A stretch of 64,000 nucleotides of DNA from assembly GCA_016858145.1 (NCBI GenBank), contig JAEHOE010000052.1:248001-312000 (forward strand), read 5' to 3'. This document shows positions 35,757 to 46,000 of the stretch, in pieces (position 1 is the stretch's first letter; each line of letters opens with the position of its first letter). The notes below the pieces were generated by a model. It made no database searches and was not told the DNA's origin. It saw only the letters and a list, made by a program, of their open reading frames with translations. Origin of the DNA: Edaphochlamys debaryana (taxonomy: Eukaryota > Chlorophyta > Chlorophyceae > Chlamydomonadales). The translations under genes were made by a program, and so were the position numbers.

Positions 35757-35812
35757 TGTAACGGTAGGATTCCTGCCTAGGCATCACCCAGTGCACAATA
35801 CCTCTTGTTACA
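35757..35812. mobile_element. 56-bp micro-MITE in right arm
   Basis: This insert begins TGTAAC and ends GTTACA (6-bp inverted ends). It is flanked by a perfect 5-bp direct repeat ggatg (35752-35756 and 35813-35817). The left arm, around 19270, has ggatg once and no insert, so both the empty and the filled site are in the window. It has no coding capacity. Confidence 0.75.
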
Positions 35813-37311
35813 GGATGGGCAAGCCAACGAACGGGCGATGCAGGGCCCCTGCCATGCACGGCGGGCTCCGAGCAAGAGCTCTAAGCTTCAAGACAAGTGG
35901 GGATGTGGGGTGGGGCTGGCGGTAGCATGAACGCAGGAGTGCAGGGTGGAGAGTGCCCCCTGCGGTACCAGGCGTTGCAATGAACGTCCCTCATCACCCG
36001 GTACAGCTCAACCAGAGGGTCAGATCGAGCGCATGCATGATCACTGCCGCCCATTCCCTGGCAGTTTTTTGATGCGCTCAGGGCGTGCTGTGTATATATG
36101 TGGGGAATGCCGAGCAGGGGTGCGAGGTGTTCGGTGTGTCCATCCAGGGGAGTCTCCCCCTGGGCGTGTCTCGGCCCCCCCGCCGGTACCATGCATGCAG
36201 CAGGTGATCACGACTGTCCTGCATGCTGGACTGCTGCCCGAGTCTGGCAATCGATCAACATCCTTGCTGGAGCGCCTCACAAACGTGGCTTTAGAAGGGC
36301 GGTGGGCCATCCACACGGCGTGTGCAAGGCGGAGTCCGGCTGGATGGAGCGATGTAAACCTCAGTCCGCCAGAAAGTGTGGCTCCGCTCTTGCCCCGTGC
36401 CTGTAAAAAGCTAAAATCATCAACCTAGAATCTAGTTGAAGCACAGCGGTACTTTTCCCCGTGGCCTTTCTCGACTTCCATCTGTCCATGTATGCATGGC
36501 CGCGACGTCCGCGACGTCCGCGTCTGTACGGTTGGCAGCACGACATAATATTAGGTGAACACCCAGTTACTGGGTCGTGCGGGCCGCAGGGCGCCGGATG
36601 CAGGCTACAGGGCGCCTCACATGCCGACATGCGCCCGCGACGGACCGCTTCCGAGCCCCCAAAGGCCTGAACCTGGCCTGTACATGCATACCAACCCCAT
36701 ATGATGATTTTGGGGTGGGGACCAGGCAAATTCTAGGGAGCTCCCTAGCCTGCAGGGGGCGGGTGGAACCCGCCTGCGCTGACGTCATGGTCTGCGGTGC
36801 GTGGCCACGCACTCCGCTGGCTTACTTCGGTGCCTTGGGCACGCAGCGGTGGCAGAGCATTCTGTGAGGCTTATGTGTGCCTACCAGGGCGATCAAGAAG
36901 AGTGGATGATGCCGGAGCGGAGAACGAACGAAGCTACGTTTCCCAGCGGCAAGCACTCAGCGGGGGTCGGCGGGGGGCAACGTTCGCTCGGTCGATAGAT
37001 GCATGCATAGCAGCCCGCTTAACGGCGTGTTCCTGATGTCACCGTATTCGGACCTTCATACGTGCGAGGCCCTCTGGCTTCCTCTGTCGGCACGTCGGCA
37101 TAGACGAGGGGTGAGCGTGGTGGGGTGTGGACAGAGAGGGCGGGGTGCGGGGTAAGCGGGGGTGGGGTGAGGACAGAGAGCCGCACATGCCAGCAATTGG
37201 AGTGGCGGCTGCGGGCCCTGTCACTCCTGGGCGTAAAGGCAAAGATGCATGGTCGGTGGACAGCGAGGTCCACCATGCATGACCTTGATGCATGGGCGCA
37301 CTGTTAGTTGC

Positions 37312-37443
37312 TATCTTCCGTGGCGAAGGGTTACGGTACGAGATCTATCTCAGATCGTTTCCCGTGGGCTGGGCCAAAGAGATTCATTCGTTGGCGGACA
37401 TACGTTTTTGCGGTTAGGTGGGGTTCGTGGCTTATGAAAGATA
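37312..37443. mobile_element. ~132-bp insertion in right arm
   Basis: This sequence is present in the right arm and absent from the left arm near 17800. Its ends are inverted (tatctt / aagata). The target duplication is not clean, because the empty site differs by a few bases from the flanks here. It is probably a short non-autonomous transposon, but an imprecise insertion or a deletion in the left arm is possible. Confidence 0.45.
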
Positions 37444-38236
37444 CGTGCCCCGCCCAGACCCCCATGCGCCCGTCACACCCCTACGTCTGGCGGCCAGCAG
37501 CACATTGTGGCACGCAGTCTTCCTCTAAACCCTCAGCAATCCCCAAGGGCCCCCACCCCCACGGGCTGGCCCTTGACGCAAAATGTTCGGGCGGCGGCGC
37601 ATTGCCCAAAAGTTCTAAACGTTCTATATTTGGCGAAGAACCTTTGCGTGGATTTTAAGGAATCTGTTCCAACCCACTTAACATTCTTGAAGGATGGGGT
37701 GAACTGCTCTCGCCCCGGCACGGTATCTGCTGGGCCAAGGAACGTTGATAGGGCGGGGTTGCAAGTAAGTATACGGCATCCCGTGTTGGTTGCAAGCCTG
37801 CAACGGCATGCCCCCCTCAGCCGCGGCCCTCCCGCCCTGGGGCTCGGCCCCCAGCCACCAGGCCCCCCCATGCTCAGTCGGGAGCCCGCGGGGGGGCCCT
37901 TGGGGGCCCAGCCCCAGCGGTATCTTGCGGTATGGGGCCCCGTGGGCGCCGGGTACGGGGCACCTCTGCTCACGCTGGCTGTGGTGCGGTTGTACGCTGC
38001 CGGTAGCGGACGGGCCGTAGAATGCACGCATGCGGTTGCACTGCCGTGTGGCTCAACGTTGCCGGTTCCTGTAGCCCCTCTCTCCGCAGCCACACGAGCC
38101 AGGTCTCCGTCAGACCCCCTTAGAAGTAACCCCAGCGTTGGCCGTACGGTCTTCAGATATAAGTCTGTCCTTGCCTGCCCAAACCGCTACCTCTCCAATA
38201 GCCAAGTCCCCACCTCCATATGGCCCCCTCGTCTGG

Positions 38237-38672
38237 TGTTGTACCAAGCCTAGTGCTTGAGCTGTTAGAACGATAGTCAGAGCTAAGTGAGAACCCAGAG
38301 ACACGTCCAAGTATGAAGCGCGGTATCAATGGATACCAATTGGGGCGCGGAGGCCGGAATATGTAGTGCGCCGCGTAACGCGCGGCGCATGTGCGCACAG
38401 CTGGCGCGTGCCAGCTGTAGCGTCGCCGGTAACTGCAGTCAGACTCCGACACCAATCGGTGAGACAGCACCACAGCTTCCAGGCGCTGTGGTGAAAGCAC
38501 AGTGCAGCAGGGTGCTTAACCGCGGGGCAGGTCCCAAGCAGTGCAGAGCGGAGGGTGTTGCAGACCCCCGCACAGGTGTCGCAGAAACGGTCAGACCAGG
38601 GTTCGGCCGCACTTGGCCGCACGACCGTAGACGTTCGCAGAATACGTCCGTTTCTACGGTCGGCGCACAACA
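38237..38672 (-). mobile_element. LTR of Ty3/gypsy element
   Basis: In the minus direction this 436-bp segment starts TGTTGT and ends ACAACA, the usual TG...CA inverted ends. It lies just downstream of the integrase-chromodomain frame and is preceded by a purine-rich tract (agaggggg, about 38680-38687 read on the minus strand) that fits a polypurine tract. Its outer end coincides with the end of palindrome homology at 38236. The partner 5' LTR is missing. Confidence 0.7.
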
Positions 38673-38746
38673 AGTGTTCCCCCTCTAGGAGGCTGCGTCC
38701 TCGTAGCCTCACTGGCAGTTAATCAGCACGGGAAACCTGTCGAGCT

Positions 38747-40125
38747 TTATTTCCAGCGGGCCCTAGCCTCATCAAGCGCAGGCTTGAGGTCAGGGGTAAA
38801 ATTAGAAGCAGGCTCCCAGGTGTTGTTCTCAGAGGAGTAACCAGTCCACTGCACAAGGTACTCATGTTCGGTACGCTTGCGTTTACTTTTACCATGCACC
38901 AGCCGTTCACGGTAGTCCAGGATACGTTCCACAGTGAACATATATAGGTTCTCCATCTTCAAGCCATGCGATGGGGCCAGGCTCGGTAACAGTGCCATCA
39001 GGGGCAGCACGGTAGGGCTTAACCAGGGAGACGTGAAACGTGGGATGAATGCGCATGTGGGAAGGCAGCTCCAACCGCACAGCAGCTTCACCCACCATCT
39101 CTGTAACACGGAAAGGACCAATGAAGCGCGGCAACAGTTTGCGTCCTGTGGCCAAAGAACGGAGGTTAGTCGTACTCAGCAAAACCATTTGCCCAGGCGC
39201 AAAGGTTACAGGCCTCTTAGACTTGTTGTAGTAGTGAGCAGCCTCGATGCAAGTCCTGGCGTCCTTGATGCGTGTAGCAAAGTCGGCGATGAACTGTTTA
39301 GATGCCGGGACGACAGACTCGATCTCGCGCCACACAGGTAGCGCAGGATTAAAGCCATAATTGAGGTAGAAGGGAGAACGACCAGTAGAACGGTTAACAG
39401 CGTTATTGATGGCGAACTCTGCAGCGGTGAGGAAGGAATCCCAAGAGTTCTGCGCACGGGAAGCGAAGTTTCTTAGGGTTTCTCCAAGCACACGATTTAC
39501 GCGCTCAGTCTGCCCATCAGTCTGGGGATGATAAGAGGTCGACAGCTGAACCCGCAGATCACTCAAGCGACAGAGCTCTTGCCAAAATGGCTACACCACA
39601 GTGAGTCACGGTCACCAACTACGTTAGCGGGCATACCGTGCAGGCGTACCACGTTGTCCCAGAATAACTGCGCAGCTTCAGGTGCTGTACATACATTTGG
39701 ACGTGGTTGGGGCCAGGTGCACCATTTTAGTCAGCCTGTCAACGAAGACAAGTACCGTGTCCCACCCCCTCTCAGTCTTGGGCAGTGCGCACACGAAGTC
39801 CATGGAAACGGACTCCCAAGGCATACTAGGTACGGGCAAGGGTTGCAGCAGCCCTTGACCCTTACCAGACAGGGACTTGTTGAATTGACAGGGGTCGCAC
39901 GAAGCGACGTAGCTCTCGACATCACCCGCCATGGAGCTCCACCAGAAATGTGAGCGGACCAGAGCCAGAGTGCGTTTGCCACCAAGGTGACCACCCACGG
40001 GCCCAGCATGGTAACGAGAGATAATCTCCCAGCGTAATTCAGCATAAGCAGGCACAACAATCAGGGGTCGTTGCCCAGGTTCGTCAGCAGTGAACCATAA
40101 GCCGTTGGCAGACTGGAGCTTAAGC
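38747..40125 (-). pseudogene. Ty3/gypsy chromovirus pol remnant (integrase + chromodomain)
   Basis: This is the 3' part of a retrotransposon polyprotein, read on the minus strand. 40125-39678 encodes the H2C2-type zinc-binding region (GHLGGKRTL, then CDPCQ) and the start of the integrase core with the first catalytic Asp. 39677-39567 holds a GDRDS motif for the second Asp but is crossed by two frameshifts. 39566-38907 carries HPQTDGQTERVN with the catalytic Glu and the integrase C-terminal region. 39000-38747 includes a chromodomain (EYLVQWTGY, NNTWEP). Gag, protease, reverse transcriptase, RNase H and the 5' LTR are absent. The element is dead, through both frameshifts and 5' truncation. Confidence 0.85.
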
Positions 40126-41186
40126 TCCCGGGGGCGCCCCCCGGCAAGGTATTATGGCGGACCCTTGATTGGAGGTGCGGGCATGGGGCATCTGGTGACC
40201 TAGTCCTGCTGCTCCGATCCCCTCATGTAGGCTGCAGCCGCCCCCCAGACTGGTGTCCCGACAGAGCGGGTGCTGTTTCAGGACAGGTGCAGTGCAGTGA
40301 CGGCGACAGGTGAGAACGGCCTACCGTTGGGGTCGGACGGTCGAAGGGCTGAAGGTGGATGCAATACCGTACTGCCAAACAACTTTCGGTTTTTCAAGTT
40401 CGGTGGACGGCCCCGAACCCGTGGCACGAATGATGTTCAGCGTTGCCGAGCGGGGGCCTCCCCCGAAAGTTTAGAACAGGGCCCCCTCGCCCGGGGATGA
40501 GGGCCGAGGGGGGGGGCGCCAAGCGGCGGAAAACGCGTGAGGACACTACACGTGCATCGGGCAGCACGCGGCATGTAGCATAGCGGAGCTAGGGCTGGGG
40601 AGCAGGGCTCGGATTGCTTGAAGGTGGGCTGCTGGGGGCGGTAACTGCTACTGGTACCCGGGGTTGTGGGCTCAAACGAACGATGCCCTAGGGGCGGGTT
40701 CTATCTGAGGGCAGCAAATGTAGCAAATGGCTTAGCGCTCACTGCAGCGGGTTGCTGGGGCCTGCAGGGGCGGGGGGCGAGCTGGGCGGGGGCCAAACCC
40801 GAAATCTTGCAGCCTTGCAAATCCCACACGGCTGTGATCCGAAACATAAGAAACCCGAAATTACTACGGTAAAGTTTATTACGGTAAAGTTTATTACGGT
40901 AAAGTTTACGGAATGAAGATGGCATGCCGAGCACATCCGCTGCTCCGCTCCTCCCGCTTGCAGTCAGCTGGACTGGTACTGCATCGATGCGTAAGGCAAC
41001 CGCGGAACGATACGCTCAGCCTATGGATGTGCACCCGTGGGCCCCAATGCCACTGCCGCGTCGTGCCCCGCCGCAAACTTCTTCAAACCGCCCGGTATGG
41101 TTGAACGTCATTAGCGGGGTGATGTGTACAGGTTTAAGGTTGCACCGCCGCTGGCTCTCAATCCCAAATGCCGTCATCTTCCGCAG
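40126..41186. other. Non-coding stretch after retroelement remnant
   Basis: I see no supported gene here. The sequence is GC-rich with short open frames. A 17-bp direct repeat of the form attacggtaaagttt occurs three to four times at 40860-40908 and is the only clear structure. Upstream exons of the PAN-domain frame at 41187 could lie here, but none can be chosen. Confidence 0.5.
40860..40908 (+). repeat. 17-bp tandem repeat
   Basis: Three to four head-to-tail copies of a 17-bp unit containing attacggtaaagttt lie here, AT-rich against GC-rich surroundings. It is a simple short satellite. Confidence 0.8.
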
Positions 41187-41712
41187 GAGGAGACTGGGCG
41201 TGCGTCCCGGGCTGGGACGACGCGAGGGGTGAAAACCTTGCCGCCATCACACTGCCCGAAGCGCACAGCCCCACAAACCGCGCGCAGTGCCGGGCCCTGT
41301 GCCGGGACAACCTGCGATGCGAGGTCTTCACCCTCAGCACAGAAGGGCTGTGCACGCTCCCGGGGCTGTGCACGCTCGTAGGGAGGAATGGTGGGACGAT
41401 GGCCCCCAAAGCCAGTGTTTCCTGGGCCTGCCTCGGCGGCACGAACTATGGTGGGTGATGAAAGTGGGCACATGCTCAATCATGCCCCGTGCTGTTGTGC
41501 ACTTGATGATGGACCTTCTCAGGCCGTGATAGATGCCATTGACTCATCACTCCGTCTCACCGCTGTTCACCACGGCCCTACCCTTGGCCGCAGGCCCATT
41601 CCTATGTGTGACCGGCTTGGAGGTGGCCGGGGAGAACATCGGCACCCTGGTTCCGGTGCCCAGTCGTGACGCGTGCCGAGATCTCTGCCTGGGCAACAGC
41701 GCTTGCTTGCAC
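41187..41712 (+). CDS. PAN/Apple-domain protein, partial or decaying
   Basis: Two exons can be supported, 41187-41450 and 41594-41712, joining in phase. Exon 1 encodes a Cys-rich module containing GENLAAI, QCRALCRDNLRCEVF and TLSTEGLC. Exon 2 repeats the pattern with GENIGTLV and ACRDLCLGNSAC. This spacing, in which a Cys precedes a GENI/GENL motif followed by two closely spaced Cys pairs, is typical of PAN/Apple modules, usually extracellular binding domains. A continuation encoding FVMYGSGGCQLRYG at 41875-41996 looks like the end of the second module. It is one base out of frame with exon 2, and no mini-exon tried repairs this. No start codon or upstream exon is identifiable. It is probably a 3' gene fragment. 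Confidence 0.5.
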
Positions 41713-43028
41713 GTAAGGAGGGGGCCATGACAGCCAGCCACCAGCATGCATGGTGACGCTTCATTGCACCCAGAACTCACAGAACAACCAACGTAGCGAC
41801 CCGTACTTCTGTTCTTCAAGTAAGACCTTGGCAGCTCTGAGCTCTTTACCCTTGCCTGTCCTCTCCATCCGCAGATTGTTCGTCATGTACGGGAGCGGCG
41901 GCTGCCAGCTGCGGTACGGCATGATCAGCGGATCCAGCGGCCGTACCCAGCGGGACTCTACGGTGGAATCGTCTTGTCTACGTGTTCATATCTAGCGGGC
42001 GGCCGCGCGCGGCAGTTTAGTAACCCGCCGAACCCGAGCTTTACTTACCAAGAGCTTTGCCCGAGCTTTATCTTTGCGGCATGCATGATCCAGCATGATT
42101 CTTCGCCCTGAACGATACAATCCATATGCTTTCTGATCATAGGGATACTGGCACATGTAGAGGGCGACGGTATGTATATCTGCCGCATGGCTCCTTTGGG
42201 TCTCCAGGGCAACCGGTCTTGCATGCATGTATTGCTGCTTACTGCGTCCAGTGTTTCCGGCAGCCTTTCGTTGCTAGAGGATCAAGAGCTGATGTCTGGT
42301 GCACGTTGGGTTCCGCTAGTTCCGCCGCTGGGTCAAGCTATCAATTAAGTAGTCGTTTCAAGGATGTCTATGCCTCGATGGTGCTCATACGACATGGGGA
42401 TGCTCGCATGGGACTGCCTCATACACATGTGCACTACTAGTTGCGGATAATTCACGTAAGAGTCGTACCACGTTGCCGAAAGACGTTGAGATGGCGTATT
42501 TGAATGAAGTCCCTATGGCACAGACAGATAGCTGAAGGATTAGAAGGAGCCTTGTCGACATTAAGGAGTGAAGCAAGGTCACGGCACCGTTTCCATGTCA
42601 TGTTACATAATTCCAATGTTTCCATTCTGGTTAGCTGTCCCTTCCGCCCGCACGCGCCGGCTAAGCTGCTGATGAAGCAAATCCTGGATTTGCCGCCTGT
42701 CCAGCTGACTAACCCCAGCGAACGAAGATAGCAACAATAATCGGCAGTACCACGACAGCCACTGCCCACAAGCGAACTACTCTGAAATGCAACGGCCTGC
42801 TGACCGCAGTACATAAAACCTTTCTAGATAATTGTGTTTTGCCACTGCTCATGCGCACCACCACGGCGCCTCGCTCGGTCACCCTCAGCGAAAGTGCATG
42901 TGTACGTCAGACCAGTCCATCCAGCGAGACAAGTATCCCGCCCTGGTCTTGCAGGGGCAGCCGCCGCTCGCTTCTGACCGCCACCGAAACGCCCTGGCCG
43001 CAGCATGCTTGCACTGCTCCAATGATGC
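41713..43028. other. Intergenic region with probable 3' tails
   Basis: It includes the possible last PAN exon (41875-41996) and, on the minus strand, the likely 3' UTR of the large gene ending at 43029. A TGTAA on the minus strand at 42603-42607, ~420 nt past the stop, is a candidate polyadenylation signal. No other gene was seen. Confidence 0.45.
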
Positions 43029-46000
43029 TCACCTGCCCCGGCCAGGCCCCGCCGCCGCCCCTGCGATGCCGCTTTGCTTGCTCCCGGCAACGTACGCCTG
43101 GAAGGAGCCGCCACACTGCGCCCTGACCGCCCCTCCGTTCAGAGGCTTGAGCGATTCCACCAACCCGTGGGCACCCAAGGCCCCCGGGCTGCCGCTGCCG
43201 GGGCCCGCCCCTGGCAGCACGCCCACCCCCACGCCCGCCCCAAACCCCACGCTGGCGCCGAAGCGGCCCACCCCCACTCCCCCCACGTTGAGCCCAGCTG
43301 CGGCTGCCGCCGCCGGCTGCACCGCGCCGCGCGCCTGCCGCCGCTGCGCCTCCTGCGGAGGAGGAAGCGATGGGTTGGATGAGTCCAAAGCCGGGTGATC
43401 CAGCGAGGACAGGTGGCGCTTCCGGACTGAAGAGCGGAGTCTGTAACTACGATGGGAGGGGATGCCAATGCCCACAATACTCACAGTGCTCGCATGCACG
43501 GCATGCAGGGGTCTCACCTGGAAGGCCGCCTGCTGTTGCTGTTGCTGAGTAAGCAGGGCCTGGGCCAGGCTTTGGACCTGGTGGGGGGAGGCGCGAGGTA
43601 CGTACAGGAAGAAACGTGAGCTGCGACAAGCCTTTCGCCGGACACCAGACGCTGTCGAACGTGTCTAGCCGTCAGGCGGGACCCTTCCGGGCTTGACTTG
43701 GGCATTGTGAGATAAATGCGCCAAGAACGTGCCCTCACCTGCGCTCTGGAGGCCTTGAGCAGATCCCTCTGCCGTACACCCGTGACGTCACTCGAGGCCC
43801 GCTGGGGAGACGAAAAGCCGGACCGGCCGGCCCCAGGAGACCCCATGAGGCCAGCCCCGCCGCGCCACACGTGCCTCGACTGCAGGTGCTCGGGCGAGGC
43901 GAACCCGCCCCCAGCACGGTTACCGACGGTTATGGCGCCGCCGCTGTAACCGCCGTTACTGGCGGTTAGCACCGCGCTGCTGTAGAAACTGGATAGCTTT
44001 GCGTCCATAGAAAGGTGCGGCAGTACGACACCGCCGCCCCACGACGGCGCTGGGTGGGACTGCCGTACAAACGACGGGCTGGCCGCTGCGGCCGCCAGCG
44101 GCGGCGATGGCGACACGGATCTCCCTGGGGCGGCTATGCCCCCACTGACCGATGCCCCGCCTGCACCACTCCCGCCGCCGCTGCCTCCGCCTGCCGTACC
44201 GCTGCCGTCGTTGATGGTCGGCAGGTGTGCCGCCGCAGCGGCGGTCAGCGCCGCCAGCGGTGACGCCGACGTCGCACCTGCCCCCACTGCTCCGCCGGCC
44301 GTGGAGTTGCTTGCGCTGCCAGCGCCCGCGCCGCCTGCGCCCGGACCCGCTCCCGCTCCAGCCCCCGTCCCCACCGGCCCCGACCCGCCAGGCCCTGCGG
44401 CGCCTTTCTCTGCCTTGTCGCTGCTCGTGGACGCATGGCCTAAGGGGGCAACGCCCCGGCCCCGTATCGCCACGGACCCGCCAGGCGGCGCGGTGCTGTG
44501 GCGGGGTGAAGGGGCGGCCCAGTCTGGGTGGGGCGAGGAGGGGCCGCTGTTGCCGAACGCCGGGCCGACGCTGGGGCTGTGCGGCCCGGGGCTGTGGAGG
44601 CTGGGGCTGAGGGGCCCGCCTGCCGAGGGGGAGGCGGCGTAGTGCTGGGCGGAGAGGGCGTGGACCAGGGGACCCCGGGCGGAGGGCGCGGGCACGGCGT
44701 AGGAGGCCGTGTTGGAGGCTGTGGCGGAGGCGGAGGCGGACGGGCCGGGGGCGGTGGCGGGGCCGGCGGGGGCGGCGGGGGTCGGGGATGCAGTGACGGA
44801 CCGGGAGGGCCCTGCGCGAGGGAAGTCCAGGCACGGATGCTTTACGGGCTCTGAGCGAACATTACAGAAAAGATGCGACAAGGGATGGGCAAACATACAG
44901 CCACGGGTCTGATGCATCGTCTGGCTGGCCAGCCCGCCATCGTCTGGGGGATCGCAGCACACCGGTACAGCCACCTTGCTGCTGCATCGCCCGGGCCTGA
45001 CCGCGCGCCATTCCATGGCTCTCCTGCCGGCCCGTCACGCATCTGCGCAAACTGCTGCCGGCGACCTGCTGCCATACCCTCGCTTCCTGCCCTTCCCATG
45101 CCCACCTGAGATCTGGGGCAGGAAGGGCCTGTGCGCGGGTGCCAACCCCGGCTGAGGCATGCGCCCGCCGCCCGTCCGCGGCGACGACCCCGCCTCTTCG
45201 CCAGCGGTGGCGGGCCGGGCTTGGGGGTCGGGGCTGGAAGCGCCAGCGGCGCCGCTGCCCCCTTCGTCGCCGCCGCCACCGCCTGCAGCGTCCGCAGGGG
45301 CTTGGCCCCCCGGGTCGCTCCGCCGGGGCCTACGAAGCAGCAAGGCCGTGTACGAAAGGTCGAGGCCATTAGAAAGAGCCGCGGTACAAGGGTCCACACA
45401 CTTGCTCAAACCCTCATCGGCTACGTAGCTCCGCCTGAGCTCCACCCCGAGCCTCCGTGGCCCTGTCAACGCGCCTTAGCCCCAGCCCCAGCCCACCTGC
45501 GCTGCAACCCTCCAGCGCCGCCCGCGCTGGGGCGGCCCTGGGCGGCAGAGGGCGGGCCCCTCCGCGAGTGCTTGGCAAGCTGTGGGCCGGGGCGGCAGGC
45601 AAGGCAAGGGCAAGCGTCAGAGGTGAGGGCGCGTGGACAGCGTTTTCTTAGCAAAGCCGCAGTATCTGCCGTATCAACCACAAACCGCTCAACCGCCAAC
45701 TGCCGTACGTGCGAACTCACCACTCCGTCCATGTACTCGGCGAACATACGGCCGGGTGGCCCGATGGTGCCGTACTAGGGTGAGCGGGAGACGGGGGAAG
45801 GTCACGGGAGGGGGGGATGGGCAAGGAATAAGGTAAGGTACCCGACGTGCAAGACTCTGACAAGGACTGGGTTTACACTAAAGGGGAACGATAACATATG
45901 GGCGAAACGGCGACACAAACTAAACGAGACCTCTGCGACTCCCACCTGCACGTAGTAGTTGTCGTCCAGCGGGTTGTACAGATTGTGCGGGCGGTTACCG

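Larger units (their letters stand above)
27717..38236. repeat. Right arm of ~22.4-kb palindrome
   Basis: This arm is the reverse complement of 15842-27455. It carries its own insertions: a 56-bp MITE (35757-35812), a ~132-bp insert (37312-37443) and a ~22-bp fold-back at ~29702-29724. Homology to the left arm ends exactly where the LTR at 38237 begins. The gene-free outer part, 34455-38236, shows no recognisable coding sequence apart from these insertions. Confidence 0.95.

Noticed and set aside
42824..43028. Extra terminal exon for the large gene using the donor at 43032
   Set aside because: A gcag|gtgagc donor is present. Reading through gives an immediate in-frame stop (43029-43031) that closes the model, while no downstream acceptor gives a convincing continuation in the required phase.
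45580..45720. Continuous reading of exon 15 into the following ~140 bases of the large gene
   Set aside because: The frame is open, but a strong gtgagt donor (45715-45720) and a pyrimidine-rich acceptor before 45579 give an in-phase intron. Retention cannot be excluded without cDNA.
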